Assembly (NCBI RefSeq): GCF_000392615.1
Contig: NZ_KB933398.1
Location: 2,928,702-2,992,701, forward strand
Source: Lysinibacillus sphaericus OT4b.31
Lineage (GTDB): Bacteria; Bacillota; Bacilli; Bacillales_A; Planococcaceae
Reading direction: 5' to 3'
Length of the DNA stretch: 64,000 nucleotides
Part shown: positions 8,684 to 18,312 of the stretch, in pieces
Position numbering within the stretch: position 1 is the stretch's first letter
Layout: every line of letters starts with the position of its first letter
Program-made: the position numbers and the translations under genes
The notes under the pieces: model-generated
The model's database searches: none
What the model was told of the DNA's origin: nothing
What the model saw: the letters and a program-made list of their open reading frames with translations, nothing else

Positions 8684-9799
8684 TTATTTTTTCGCTGTCT
8701 CTTTGACTACTTCGACAAGCAAATCTGCTAATTTCTCTAATTCCTCTACTGGGATTTTTTCATTTGTCGTATGAATATCTTCATAGCCAACAGATAAATT
8801 CACCGTAGGAATACCAAATCCTGCAATGACATTGGCATCTGAACCACCACCAGAAATACCAAGCAATGGTGTACGATCAATATTACGTGCTGCAGCCATT
8901 GCTACTTGAACAACTTTATCAGATTCTGTTACACGGAAGCCAGGGTACATAAGCTTCACTTCTACTTCAGCACGCGCTCCCATTGAAGCTGCAATTTGCT
9001 CAAAAGTTTCTTTCATGTGATTTGTTTGAGTATCTAATTTTGCCTGATCAATTGACCGTGCTTCGGCTAAAATCGTCACTTCATCACAGACAATATTCGT
9101 TGCCTGACCACCCTCAAAGCGCCCAATATTTGCCGTTGTTTCTTCGTCTAAACGACCAAGCTTCATTTGTGCTATACACTTTGAAGCAACAGTAATTGCT
9201 GATATCCCTTTTTCTGGCGCAACGCCTGCATGAGCTGTTTTACCAATTATCTTTGCGAAAATTTTTGCTTGGAAGGGAGCTGCCGTTACGATACCGCCAA
9301 CCTTGCCATCACTATCCACTGCGAAGCCATACTTTGCTTTTATTTTTGCAGGATCTAATTCTTTTGCTCCCACTAATCCACTCTCTTCGCCTGCGGTAAT
9401 GATAAATTCAATATCCCCATGTGCAATATTTTGCTCTTTTAAGCGCTTTACCATTTCAAATAATGCCGCAAGACCAGCTTTATCATCGGCACCTAAAATT
9501 GTTGTACCATCAGAAACAATATAGCCATCTTCACGAATGGATGGTTTAATGCCTTTCCCTGGTACGACTGTATCCATATGACAAGTGAAATAGATTGGTT
9601 CTACCTCTAATGTACCTTTTAAAGTAGCGATTAAATTCCCTGCACCATGTCCATTACGTGTATGTGCATCATCTTGCTCTACTGTAAAGCCAAGTGCAGT
9701 TAATTTGTCGATTAAAATCGGTGCAATCACCTGTTCATGCTTTGTTTCTGAATCGATTTGTACGAGTTCAAAAAACTCTTCTACTAAACGACTTGTCAT
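8684..9799 (-). CDS. yqjE: M20-family peptidase T-like metallohydrolase
   Basis: Zinc-dependent exopeptidase of the peptidase T/M20 group, probably a tri- or dipeptidase acting in the cytoplasm. The metal and catalytic signatures are all present: FTCHMDTV (His about 74, Asp 76), ILGADDKAG (Asp about 105), TAGEESG (Glu-Glu about 138-139) and a C-terminal GGSDAN. The 371 residues equal the length I recall for B. subtilis YqjE, and the gene sits in the same yqjE-yqjD-yqjC neighbourhood. AAGGGAG precedes the ATG. The precise peptide substrate is unknown. Confidence 0.9.
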   Translation of the reverse strand: MTSRLVEEFFELVQIDSETKHEQVIAPILIDKLTALGFTVEQDDAHTRNGHGAGNLIATLKGTLEVEPIYFTCHMDTVVPGKGIKPSIREDGYIVSDGTTILGADDKAGLAALFEMVKRLKEQNIAHGDIEFIITAGEESGLVGAKELDPAKIKAKYGFAVDSDGKVGGIVTAAPFQAKIFAKIIGKTAHAGVAPEKGISAITVASKCIAQMKLGRLDEETTANIGRFEGGQATNIVCDEVTILAEARSIDQAKLDTQTNHMKETFEQIAASMGARAEVEVKLMYPGFRVTESDKVVQVAMAAARNIDRTPLLGISGGGSDANVIAGFGIPTVNLSVGYEDIHTTNEKIPVEELEKLADLLVEVVKETAKK

Positions 9800-9969
9800 A
9801 TTGTAAGACTCCCTTAGTTTACGTGTTTTTCCACGTCATAGTATAAGTATTATTTTAGCACAACCACTGTGTAGTTGAAATCATTCACATGAGATATCTT
9901 CCCTATTATGGGGAAGAACAGATAAATGCTCCTGTGAACAGGGGCGTGTAACCCTTTCCATAGCTAACT

Positions 9970-10923
9970 TTATCGTTGTAATATAATTGACTTCTCTTCT
10001 TGTAATGCTGCTAAATATTCAACTGCTTTATGATGTTTATCCTGCAATCGCCACATCGTATTATGTACATCATCCTGTACACGAGATACCTGCTCTCCTG
10101 CTGTCGATATTTTTGAATGCACAGACCAAGCTGAAAAAATATCATCGAAGAAATAATCCGCAAATTTAACCAAACCATCCGTCTCAACGTGTAGAGATTT
10201 AGTAGACATATCTTGTACGTCTAATAATTCATTTTGAAAACGCTGTAATGCAATTTGGGCATTATGAAGATAGCTTTCGGTTTTATCGAGGGAATCATGC
10301 TTTAAATGTGTAGCAATGAGACCTCCACCAAAAAACGTATCCCATGTCGAATAACCACTTGCTGAGTGCAAAGAAGCTGCTGCTTGTCCAAGCTTAGTAA
10401 GTGCTGCGTCTCCTGCTTCTTCAGCTTCTTTTATTTCTAGCATGAGCTGCTTAGTTAACATTTCTTCATTTGCTAATTGTTCTAATCTCTGTGCTTTTTC
10501 AGGAGCATGTAATTGGAGATAGCCTTTCTTTTTTGCATTTAATTGTGATAAGGCTGCATGCAGTTGTTGTTCATTGATTTGAGCCAACTTTACATTCACC
10601 TGCCCTAGATCTTGCGTCAAGTCCCGTTGCATATTTGTTGCTTCTTTTATTTTTAACTCTAGGATGGCTGCTTTATCAATTTTTTCTGCACGTAGCTCAT
10701 CACGTTGTCCTGTCCATGTGCGGATCATATTCATAAACGAAAATCCTTCTAACTTATCGAGTCTTTTACGAATATGATTGAGTGCTGTCGAGTGATTGTA
10801 TATTTCCTGTTGTGCATGGTCAATTTGCCCTTCAATTAAAAGTTTTTGTTCACTTAACCTGCTAGCATTTCTCAACTGCGCATGAAGCATTTCTTGCTCT
10901 TTTTGTAATTGTTGCCATTCCAT
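9970..10923 (-). CDS. Coiled-coil protein of unknown function
   Basis: A 317-residue protein, almost entirely helical, with long heptad-rich stretches of Q, L, E and K at about residues 1-60 and 85-165 and again near the C-terminus. A short non-coiled section around 185-215 contains SGYSTWDTFFGGGLIATHLKHD. It has no signal peptide, membrane helix or recognisable enzyme motif. It lies between yqjE and yqjD with separate spacers on both sides, and is not part of the yqj set as I know it from B. subtilis. I do not recognise a named family; the unusual Gly-rich insert between coils may help in a profile search. Confidence 0.6.
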   Translation of the reverse strand: MEWQQLQKEQEMLHAQLRNASRLSEQKLLIEGQIDHAQQEIYNHSTALNHIRKRLDKLEGFSFMNMIRTWTGQRDELRAEKIDKAAILELKIKEATNMQRDLTQDLGQVNVKLAQINEQQLHAALSQLNAKKKGYLQLHAPEKAQRLEQLANEEMLTKQLMLEIKEAEEAGDAALTKLGQAAASLHSASGYSTWDTFFGGGLIATHLKHDSLDKTESYLHNAQIALQRFQNELLDVQDMSTKSLHVETDGLVKFADYFFDDIFSAWSVHSKISTAGEQVSRVQDDVHNTMWRLQDKHHKAVEYLAALQEEKSIILQR

Positions 10924-11090
10924 TCATCTCAACTCCCCTTATATAGTTGTACGAATAAACGCAAAAAATGTTTCAATAATCTGTCATTTTACGACATTTT
11001 TTTCTTGTCTGCCTTCACTTTTATCGCAACCAACTACCTAATCATCTACTGATAGGAGCATATGGAACAATCTTTACAGCATGTCCTTTC

Positions 11091-11123
11091 CAAGAAAAAC
11101 CCAGTAACCAAAAGGCTACTGGG
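11091..11123 (-). terminator. Intrinsic terminator of the yqjC-yqjD operon
   Basis: A 10-bp stem (11100-11109 with 11114-11123, one wobble) with a 4-base loop is followed on the minus strand by a T-rich run. It is 12 bases downstream of the carboxylase stop. Confidence 0.85.
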
Positions 11124-11134
11124 CTTGTCTATAC

Positions 11135-12691
11135 TTATAGCGGAATATTTCCGTGTTTTTTGTCTGGACGTGTTTCGTGTTTATTGGCTAACATATCTAA
11201 TCCTTGTATTAACTTGATACGTGTATCACGAGGATCGATAACATCGTCTACCATACCACGAGATGCTGCAACGTAAGGGTTTGCAAATTTTTCTTTGTAT
11301 TCTTCGATTTTTGCTGCACGTGTCGCTTCTGGATCATCGGATTTTGCGATTTCACGTGCGAAGATGATGTTTGCTGCACCTGCTGCACCCATAACAGCGA
11401 TTTCAGCGTTTGGCCATGAGAATACAAGGTCAGCACCAATCGATTTAGAGTTAAGCGCAACATACGCACCACCGTATGCTTTACGCAGAATCACTGTAAT
11501 TTTCGGAACAGTTGCTTCTGAGTATGCATAAAGGATTTTTGCACCATGTCGGATGATACCACCATGTTCTTGTTTAACGCCCGGGAAGAAGCCAGAAACG
11601 TCTTCAAATGTAATGATTGGTACATTGTATGCATCACAAGTACGGATGAAACGAGCTGCTTTGTCTGAAGAGTCGATATCAAGACCACCAGCTAAAACTT
11701 TTGGTTGGTTACAAACAAGACCCACCGATTCACCTGCAATACGTGCAAAACCAACAACAACGTTTTTCGCAAATTCAGAGTGAACTTCCATGAATGAACC
11801 TTCGTCCACTACTTGTTCTACTACTTTACGCACATCGTATGGACGAGTTGTTTCAATCGGCACAGTATCAACGATTTCTGGACGGTAGTCGTCACCTTCT
11901 GGCTTCGCTTGACGAGGTGCTTTCTCTTTATTGTTTTGCGGTAAATAGCTTAGTAGTTGTTTAATTTGATCAACAGCCGCCTCTTCAGAAGGAGCACGGA
12001 AATGAGCATTACCACTGATTGCATTATTTACTTTTGAACCACCAAGGTCTTCAGCAGAGATTTTTTCACCTGTTACCGTTTCAATAACTTTTGGTCCAGT
12101 AATGAACATTTGAGATGTTTTATCTACCATTAGGATAAAGTCTGTGATTGCGGGAGAATACACAGCACCACCTGCACATGGACCCATAATAACTGAGATT
12201 TGTGGAATTACACCAGAGTAGATTGCATTACGGTAGAAAATATGACCGTACCCATCAAGTGAAAGTACACCCTCTTGAATACGTGCGCCACCTGAATCGT
12301 TAATCCCAATAAATGGCGTACCGTTTTTCGCAGCAAGACCCATTACTGTTGCCATTTTTTTCGCGTGCATTTCACCAAGTGCTCCACCGAATACAGTGAA
12401 ATCTTGAGAGAATAAGTATACTGGACGTCCGTTAATTTTACCGAAACCAGTTACGACACCGTCTCCAGGGCCTTCCATTTTGTCCATACCGAAGTCTACT
12501 GTACGATGTGTAATGAATGGGTTAATCTCGAAAAATGTACCTTCGTCTAGTAATAAGTCAATACGTTCACGCGCCGTTAACTTTCCTTTTTCGTGTTGCT
12601 TTTCGATGCGCTCATAGCCACCACCAAGTTCAATTACCGTCTTACGATCGTACAAGTCATTAATTTTGTCGAACATATCCATATAGATCAC
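11135..12691 (-). CDS. yqjD: Propionyl-CoA-type acyl-CoA carboxylase, carboxyltransferase (beta) subunit
   Basis: Carboxyltransferase that moves carboxyl from biotin to an acyl-CoA, most likely propionyl-CoA giving methylmalonyl-CoA. The 518 residues show both crotonase-fold halves: the N-terminal half with KLTARERIDLLLDEG and GINDSGGARIQEG, and the C-terminal half with VLRKAYGGAYVAL and the GAAGAANIIF acyl-binding loop. Length is typical of PccB/YqjD. The GTG start overlaps the epimerase stop by four bases; an ATG three codons later is an alternative. No biotin carboxylase or carrier subunit lies beside it, so it must borrow these from elsewhere, perhaps AccC/AccB encoded at 46.7-48.6 kb (inference). 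Context with epimerase and mutase favours propionyl-CoA over acetyl-CoA. Confidence 0.92.
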   Translation of the reverse strand: MIYMDMFDKINDLYDRKTVIELGGGYERIEKQHEKGKLTARERIDLLLDEGTFFEINPFITHRTVDFGMDKMEGPGDGVVTGFGKINGRPVYLFSQDFTVFGGALGEMHAKKMATVMGLAAKNGTPFIGINDSGGARIQEGVLSLDGYGHIFYRNAIYSGVIPQISVIMGPCAGGAVYSPAITDFILMVDKTSQMFITGPKVIETVTGEKISAEDLGGSKVNNAISGNAHFRAPSEEAAVDQIKQLLSYLPQNNKEKAPRQAKPEGDDYRPEIVDTVPIETTRPYDVRKVVEQVVDEGSFMEVHSEFAKNVVVGFARIAGESVGLVCNQPKVLAGGLDIDSSDKAARFIRTCDAYNVPIITFEDVSGFFPGVKQEHGGIIRHGAKILYAYSEATVPKITVILRKAYGGAYVALNSKSIGADLVFSWPNAEIAVMGAAGAANIIFAREIAKSDDPEATRAAKIEEYKEKFANPYVAASRGMVDDVIDPRDTRIKLIQGLDMLANKHETRPDKKHGNIPL

Positions 12692-13101
12692 TTATCCCCT
12701 TTTCCACTTTTATCGCATAGTTCATACAACACACCAAAAGATGATTTAGGATGCATAAAAGCAACCTCTGCACCACCAGCACCTGGGCCTGGCTCATCTG
12801 ATAAAAGACGCACACCTTTTTCACGAAGTTCTGCCATACGCTCACGAATTCCTGTTACACCGAATGCAACATGGTGAATACCTTCTCCACGTTTTTCAAT
12901 GAATCCATGAATTGCACTTTTCTCACTCATTGGTTCTAACAACTCCATTTTCACGTTGCCAGCGTCGATGAATGCAACGCGAACCTGTTGAGATTCAACT
13001 TCTTCAACTTTCAGTAACTTTAATCCTAAAATTTCTGTATAATATGTAATGCGTTCATCAAGATTGCGCACTGCAATCCCAATATGGTCTACTTTCTCCA
13101 T
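12688..13101 (-). CDS. yqjC: Methylmalonyl-CoA epimerase (VOC fold)
   Basis: Converts (S)- to (R)-methylmalonyl-CoA, the form used by the mutase. The 137-residue protein has two beta-alpha-beta-beta-beta VOC modules. Metal-ligand positions are visible in the first strand (VDHIGIAV), GIHHVAFGV in the middle and GVLYELC at the end. This His...Glu...His...Glu arrangement and the length fit the epimerase family. It overlaps the carboxylase gene by four bases (GTGA), and both enzymes act in sequence with mutA/mutB at 16-20 kb. B. subtilis yqjC was often labelled a lactoylglutathione lyase; the pathway context here argues for epimerase. Confidence 0.88.
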   Translation of the reverse strand: MEKVDHIGIAVRNLDERITYYTEILGLKLLKVEEVESQQVRVAFIDAGNVKMELLEPMSEKSAIHGFIEKRGEGIHHVAFGVTGIRERMAELREKGVRLLSDEPGPGAGGAEVAFMHPKSSFGVLYELCDKSGKGDK

Positions 13102-13226
13102 GGTGACATCTCCTTCTGTTATGGTACATACTCTATTTTACAGACTTTTTTGTCAAAACTCTACTACTTGAGAAATTTTTCAGATTTGCTAAACTATTTA
13201 TAAGAAAAGAAGGAGCGAACGAGCAT

Positions 13227-13322
13227 ATGAGTAATAAAAAATTTCAAAAAATCGTTGTCTATGCAATGGTAGTTATCATGTTAATTTCATCTCTTGCATT
13301 CGGTTTATCAATGCTAGTCTAA
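13227..13322 (+). CDS. prli42: Stressosome-associated miniprotein Prli42
   Basis: A 31-residue membrane miniprotein, too short for most gene finders. It begins MSNKKFQKIVVYAMV and continues as one hydrophobic helix ending in FGLSMLV. This basic N-terminus plus single C-terminal helix matches the Prli42 family, which in Listeria anchors the stressosome (RsbR/RsbS complex) at the membrane and passes oxidative-stress signals toward sigma-B. A strong AAGAAGGAG ribosome binding site lies upstream of the ATG, and a hairpin terminator follows. It is convergent with yqjA. The identification is by pattern memory; no other stressosome gene lies in this window. Confidence 0.8.
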   Translation: MSNKKFQKIVVYAMVVIMLISSLAFGLSMLV

Positions 13323-13332
13323 AGGAATGCTA

Positions 13333-13365
13333 AGCGTCCACACTACTGTGGGCGCTCTTTCTTTA
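13333..13365 (+). terminator. Terminator of prli42
   Basis: A 9-bp stem (13333-13341 with 13348-13356, one wobble) is followed by a T-rich tail. It overlaps the last codons of the convergent yqjA gene. Confidence 0.75.
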
Positions 13366-14320
13366 CCTTCAGTCCTTTAAATGACTGCTTTATTTCTAAA
13401 TAACGATCCATTTCTTCGATTAATTGATAGAGAGCTGCCTGTGCTAAAAATTCCTCATGATTTATAGGCAATGGTAATTGAGAGAAATCCCGTTTCACAT
13501 GCTCCAATTTCTCCCTAAAATGACCTGCCGTATTACCTGAATGAACATGCTCTCCTAAGTCCTGCAAAAAATCTGCCACAATTGCAGCCTCTTGTACTAT
13601 AACAGGAAGTGCCGTTATTTTTGGTAGCACTCGTTCGATTATTTCGAGCTGTTGTTCGCGCATATCAAAATATACATAATAGTCATTTTCTCGCCTCGTG
13701 AAATGATTTTCAACATCTTTAAAGGCTAATGACTTTGCACGATTCAACGTTTTGACCGCTTGAATTAATTCTTGCCCGTCCCACAATGTATCGCCTTCTC
13801 TTAAATACTCGGCAATTTCTAAAAAAATCTTACTGTAAAGCTCCTCAATTTTCACTCGATAATAATTTAATTCTTTTTGAATATCTGGCATATACATATT
13901 AATCGCAATACCTGTCCCGTAACCAATCGCCATTAAAGCCAGCTCATTATAAACGAGCGATAATGAAAAACCTCCAGCTGCATAGATATGCATAATGATA
14001 ACCGCACTAGAGACAAAGCCATCTGCTACTTTTAAAGACACTATTGTTGGTATAAACAGCACAAGCATGCCTGCTAACGTTAGCGGATGATACGTAAATA
14101 ATTCAAAGCTCAAAAATGCATAGAGCATGGCGATAATACTTGCAATAAAGCGTGTATAGGCAGCGTGAAGAGATTTTTTCTTAGTGGGCTGCACACATAA
14201 TATCGTTAGAATACCAGCTGATGCATAAGAAGCTAATTCAAAGTACTGGGCAATGGCAATAGCCATTGCTGCCCCGGCTGCTGTTTTTAATGTACGATAG
14301 CCGATTGAAAACTTTTTCAA
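13343..14320 (-). CDS. yqjA: YqjA-like aromatic acid exporter family (DUF939) membrane protein
   Basis: Membrane protein of the aromatic acid exporter/FUSC-like group; the transported compound is not established. The N-terminal half (about residues 1-140) holds about five hydrophobic helices, including TAAGAAMAIAIAQYF and SASVVI-type segments, and the C-terminal half is a cytoplasmic helical domain. I place the start at TTG 14320 because GGGAGG stands eight bases upstream; this gives 325 residues, close to the 322 I recall for B. subtilis YqjA. A frame reaching an ATG at 14350 lacks a ribosome binding site. The gene occupies the same yqj neighbourhood as in B. subtilis. Confidence 0.85.
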   Translation of the reverse strand: MKKFSIGYRTLKTAAGAAMAIAIAQYFELASYASAGILTILCVQPTKKKSLHAAYTRFIASIIAMLYAFLSFELFTYHPLTLAGMLVLFIPTIVSLKVADGFVSSAVIIMHIYAAGGFSLSLVYNELALMAIGYGTGIAINMYMPDIQKELNYYRVKIEELYSKIFLEIAEYLREGDTLWDGQELIQAVKTLNRAKSLAFKDVENHFTRRENDYYVYFDMREQQLEIIERVLPKITALPVIVQEAAIVADFLQDLGEHVHSGNTAGHFREKLEHVKRDFSQLPLPINHEEFLAQAALYQLIEEMDRYLEIKQSFKGLKVKKERPQ

Positions 14321-14446
14321 GTCGACTGCCTCCCATCTTGCAGCATTCATAACGAAGTTTTCTTCATTAGAAGTTCTGCTTATCTTTCTAAATTTGTCTG
14401 AATAAGACGATTATTTAGCCAATATTACAAAAATTCATAAAGGAAT

Positions 14447-14477
14447 ATGACTAAAGTGCACGAGGCACCCTAGTCAT
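14447..14477 (-). terminator. Possible terminator of brxB
   Basis: A 7-bp outer stem and 4-bp inner stem separated by a small internal loop, 14 bases after the brxB stop. There is no clean T run on the minus strand, so the call is weak. Confidence 0.4.
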
Positions 14478-14490
14478 AGTCATATGAATC

Positions 14491-14931
14491 TTATAGTTCT
14501 TCGCAGTATTCTTCGAAGTTTGCTTGCAAGTTTGTCACAACTGACATTGGGTCATGCCCTTCGATTTCATAGCGTCCCACTTCTGCTACTACTTGTCCAT
14601 CTTTTAGCAAAATAAATGATGGAGATGAAGGTAAGTGGTCCTCACCGAAGTGATAACGAGCTGCTGCCGTCGCATCTTTATCTTGACCTGCAAAGACAGT
14701 TACCAGATGGTCTGGACGTTTATCGTAATGCACACATTGTGTTGCTGCTGGACGTGCAATGCCTCCTGCACATCCACAAACTGAGTTCACCATTACTAAC
14801 GTTGTCCCCGGACGAGCAAACGCCTCTTCAACAGCTTCTGGTGTGCGTAGCTGCTCATAACCTGCAGCCTCAATTTCAGCACGTGCTGTTTTTAAAATTT
14901 CTTGCATAAATAAATCGTAATCCATATTCAT
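14491..14931 (-). CDS. brxB: Bacilliredoxin BrxB-type
   Basis: Thiol-disulfide oxidoreductase that removes bacillithiol from S-bacillithiolated proteins after oxidative stress. The 146-residue protein has the signature VNSVCGCAGGIARPAA with the CGC active site near residue 53, and the length fits BrxA/BrxB (about 145). I choose the ATG at 14931 because GAAAGGAGC lies about nine bases upstream; a 35-residue longer frame is unsupported. It is next to yqjA, as yqiW is in B. subtilis. Confidence 0.92.
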   Translation of the reverse strand: MNMDYDLFMQEILKTARAEIEAAGYEQLRTPEAVEEAFARPGTTLVMVNSVCGCAGGIARPAATQCVHYDKRPDHLVTVFAGQDKDATAAARYHFGEDHLPSSPSFILLKDGQVVAEVGRYEIEGHDPMSVVTNLQANFEEYCEEL

Positions 14932-15061
14932 AAAGCGAAAGCTCCTTTCAAGTTCGCGCCACCCTCTGTTTTGACACTTTAGATTTTCTGCGCTAATACA
15001 TCTCCTATCATAGCAGTTAGTGACGAATTTGTGCACCTACATGCTCATATAAAAGAACATA

Positions 15062-16159
15062 TTATTTCTGTGACTGCTCATCGCTAAACAAACGATCCAC
15101 ACCTTGTGTTACCGTCAATTGTCCATTTAGAATTTGATGCTCCAAAAGTTGTACCTGGGCTTTACGATCCGCATCACCATAAAATGCATCAATTAAATGG
15201 TCAGTAATCATTGATTGAAACCATTCTTTTGTTTGATTTTGGCGCCTGATGGACCAGTAATGATTTGCTTCAACAGACTCTCTAAATTGGCCAATTGTAT
15301 CCCACACTTTGTCGAGCCCTCGTTTTTCCCACGAACTAACTGGCATCGCTGTAGACATCCAACCTGGTGTTGCTGGCTGAAGGAAATGCAAAATTTGTTT
15401 GTACTCGGATACAGTCTTTTTCGCAAGACGGACATTATCGCCGTCAGCTTTATGCACAACAATGGCGTCCGCTAATTCCATAATGCCCTTTTTCATGCCT
15501 TGCAGCTCATCTCCTGCACCTGTCAACACTAACAGTAAGAAGAAGTCAACCATACCACGGACATACGTTTCACTTTGCCCGACACCAACCGTCTCAATTA
15601 AAATCACATCATAGCCTGCTGCCTCGCAGACAAGCATTGTTTCACGCGTCTTTTTATGAACACCCCCAAGGGTACCTGCAGACGGTGATGGACGAACGAA
15701 CGCATTTGGCTTTTTCACAAGCTCTTCCATACGCGTCTTATCTCCTAGAATACTGCCCCCTGATAATGAGGAACTCGGGTCTATTGCTAGGACCGCTACC
15801 TTTTTCCCCATCTCACATAGCATCGTTCCGAAAGCTTCAATGAACGAACTTTTTCCTGCACCAGGTACACCCGTAATACCAATTCGGACACTGTTTCCTG
15901 TATGTGCAAGAAGCTCTTGTAATAACTCTTGCGCCTGTACTTTGTGGGCTGCATTTGAGCTTTCAATAAGCGTAATCGCTCTCGACAATTGCGTACGAGA
16001 GCCTGCACGTACTTCACGCGCAAGCTCCTGTATGTCGATTTTCTCTACTTTTTTCTTGCGGAATTTTTTCGGTACACCGTATTGCATACCGTCGTGAGAT
16101 GCCTCTACGCCACCCATGACAAATAGTGCACTGTCCTGCGTCCCATTGTTTTTGTCCAT
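15062..16159 (-). CDS. meaB: Methylmalonyl-CoA mutase-associated GTPase MeaB
   Basis: G3E-type GTPase that loads adenosylcobalamin into methylmalonyl-CoA mutase and protects it from inactivation. The 365 residues show the Walker A loop GVPGAGKSSFIEAFG near residue 100, the LIETVGVGQSE switch region and the VVHKADGDN guanine-specificity segment. A C-terminal helical arm follows. Its ATG shares one base with the mutB stop (TAATG), so it is the third gene of a mutA-mutB-meaB operon and is translationally coupled to its client enzyme. Confidence 0.97.
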   Translation of the reverse strand: MDKNNGTQDSALFVMGGVEASHDGMQYGVPKKFRKKKVEKIDIQELAREVRAGSRTQLSRAITLIESSNAAHKVQAQELLQELLAHTGNSVRIGITGVPGAGKSSFIEAFGTMLCEMGKKVAVLAIDPSSSLSGGSILGDKTRMEELVKKPNAFVRPSPSAGTLGGVHKKTRETMLVCEAAGYDVILIETVGVGQSETYVRGMVDFFLLLVLTGAGDELQGMKKGIMELADAIVVHKADGDNVRLAKKTVSEYKQILHFLQPATPGWMSTAMPVSSWEKRGLDKVWDTIGQFRESVEANHYWSIRRQNQTKEWFQSMITDHLIDAFYGDADRKAQVQLLEHQILNGQLTVTQGVDRLFSDEQSQK

Positions 16160-18312
16160 TATTTAGACACTTCCTCATAACCTAAACGTTTGTAGATTTC
16201 CTCGATAATTTTGATGGCCGATACAGGAATAACTGTACCTGGGCCAAAGATTGCCACTGCGCCGGCTTCATAAAGGAATTCATAATCTTGTGCTGGAATA
16301 ACGCCCCCAACGATAATGATAATGTCCTCGCGTCCTAACTTTGTCAATTCAGCAACCAGTGCTGGTACCAATGTTTTATGACCTGCTGCTAAAGAGGACA
16401 CGCCAATGCAATGCACGTCATTTTCAACTGCCATTTGTGCAGTTTCCTCTGGCGTCATGAATAACGGTGAAATATCTACATCAAATCCTAGGTCAGCATA
16501 GCCTGTTGCGATAACTTTCGCGCCGCGGTCATGGCCATCTTGGCCCATTTTTGCGACTAGAATACGTGGGCGACGACCTTCATTTTCAAGGAATTCGTCT
16601 GTCATATTTTTCACTTCAGTAATTTGCTCTTCGTCAGAGAAGTTAGCAGAATATACGCCAGAGATAGAACGGATAATCGCTTTATGACGACCTGATACAA
16701 CCTCAATAGCATCTGAAATTTCACCTAGCGATGCGCGTGCACGTGCTGCGTCAACAGCTACAGCTAGTAAGTTCTCTTCACCATCTTGTGCAGCTTTTGT
16801 TAGACGAGCTAAATGTTTTTGCACTTCTGCTTCATCACGAGAGGCCTTCATCGCATCTAATTGCTCAATTTGCTTTTGACGAACAAGTGTATTGTCAATG
16901 TCAAGAATATCGATAGGCTCTTCTTTGTCTAAACGATATTTATTTACACCCACAATTGTTTCTGATTTAGAGTCGATTTTTGCTTGGCGTTTTGCCGCAG
17001 CTTCTTCAACTTTCATTTTTGGAAGACCTGTTTCAATCGCTTTCGCCATGCCGCCAAGCTCTTCAATCTCTTCGATTAACGCCCACGCAGATTGTGTGAT
17101 TTCATCTGTTAATTTCTCAACGTAGTATGAACCACCCCATGGATCGATTATTTTTGTCATAGCAGTTTCCTCTTGTAAGAATAACTGTGTATTACGTGCA
17201 ATACGTGCAGAGAAGTCTGTTGGTAAAGCAATGGCTTCATCAAGTGCGTTTGTATGAAGTGATTGTGTATGCCCCATTGACGACGCATTCGCTTCAATTA
17301 ATGTACGTGTCACGTTATTGAATGGATCTTGTTCTGTTAAAGACCAACCCGATGTTTGTGAATGTGTACGTAATGCTAATGTTTTAGGATTTTTCGGATT
17401 GAACGTTGACATCATTTGCGCCCAAATACGACGAGCAGCACGCATTTTTGCTACTTCCATGTAATAGTTCATGCCAATTGCCCAGAAGAACGATAAGCGT
17501 GGCGCAAAGGCATCGATATCAATTCCTGCTTTTAGCCCTGTACGAACATACTCAAGACCATCTGCAAGTGTATAGGCAAGCTCGATGTCATTCGTTGCGC
17601 CAGCTTCTTGAATATGGTAACCAGAAATAGAAATCGAGTTGAATTTAGGCATGAATTTCGCTGTATATTCAAAAATGTCTGCAATAATTTTCATCGACAT
17701 TGCTGGTGGGTAAATATATGTGTTACGCACCATATATTCTTTTAAAATGTCGTTTTGAATTGTGCCAGCCAGTTGCTCGGGTGTAACGCCTTGCTCTTCA
17801 GCCGCAACGATATAGAATGCTAGCACTGGTAAAACAGCACCATTCATTGTCATTGAAACTGACATTTGATCTAAAGGAATTTGGTCGAATAAGATTTTCA
17901 TATCTTCCACAGAGTCAATCGCTACGCCTGCTTTACCAACGTCACCTGTTACACGCGGGTGGTCAGAATCATAGCCACGGTGGGTAGCGAGGTCGAAGGC
18001 AACGGAAAGACCTTTTTGACCCATAGCAAGATTTCGTTTATAGAACGCATTTGATTCCTCAGCAGTTGAGAAACCAGCGTATTGACGTACTGTCCAAGGA
18101 CGAGCTACATACATAGTAGGGTATGGGCCACGTGTATTTGGTGCAATCCCTGCAACGTCATTTAAGTGTTTTGCATCTTTGATATCTTCTTTTGTATAAA
18201 TATCTTTAATTTCAATACCTTCGTTGGTCATGAATTTTTCTTCAGACGCCTCTGGTGCTTCAACTGTTAATACTTTTCCGATTTCAACTGCACTAAAATT
18301 TGGCTTGCTCAT
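16159..18312 (-). CDS. mutB: Methylmalonyl-CoA mutase, large (catalytic) subunit
   Basis: Interconverts (R)-methylmalonyl-CoA and succinyl-CoA with adenosylcobalamin. The 717-residue protein has the substrate-binding TIM barrel ([20 protein letters not shown] near residue 65; [23 protein letters not shown] region) and a C-terminal B12 domain whose DGHDRG motif (about residue 596) supplies the cobalt-ligating histidine, with [11 protein letters not shown] and VGGVIPAQD further on. All key motifs are intact. It overlaps mutA by four bases and meaB by one, so the three genes form a tight operon. Confidence 0.98.
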   Translation of the reverse strand: MSKPNFSAVEIGKVLTVEAPEASEEKFMTNEGIEIKDIYTKEDIKDAKHLNDVAGIAPNTRGPYPTMYVARPWTVRQYAGFSTAEESNAFYKRNLAMGQKGLSVAFDLATHRGYDSDHPRVTGDVGKAGVAIDSVEDMKILFDQIPLDQMSVSMTMNGAVLPVLAFYIVAAEEQGVTPEQLAGTIQNDILKEYMVRNTYIYPPAMSMKIIADIFEYTAKFMPKFNSISISGYHIQEAGATNDIELAYTLADGLEYVRTGLKAGIDIDAFAPRLSFFWAIGMNYYMEVAKMRAARRIWAQMMSTFNPKNPKTLALRTHSQTSGWSLTEQDPFNNVTRTLIEANASSMGHTQSLHTNALDEAIALPTDFSARIARNTQLFLQEETAMTKIIDPWGGSYYVEKLTDEITQSAWALIEEIEELGGMAKAIETGLPKMKVEEAAAKRQAKIDSKSETIVGVNKYRLDKEEPIDILDIDNTLVRQKQIEQLDAMKASRDEAEVQKHLARLTKAAQDGEENLLAVAVDAARARASLGEISDAIEVVSGRHKAIIRSISGVYSANFSDEEQITEVKNMTDEFLENEGRRPRILVAKMGQDGHDRGAKVIATGYADLGFDVDISPLFMTPEETAQMAVENDVHCIGVSSLAAGHKTLVPALVAELTKLGREDIIIIVGGVIPAQDYEFLYEAGAVAIFGPGTVIPVSAIKIIEEIYKRLGYEEVSK

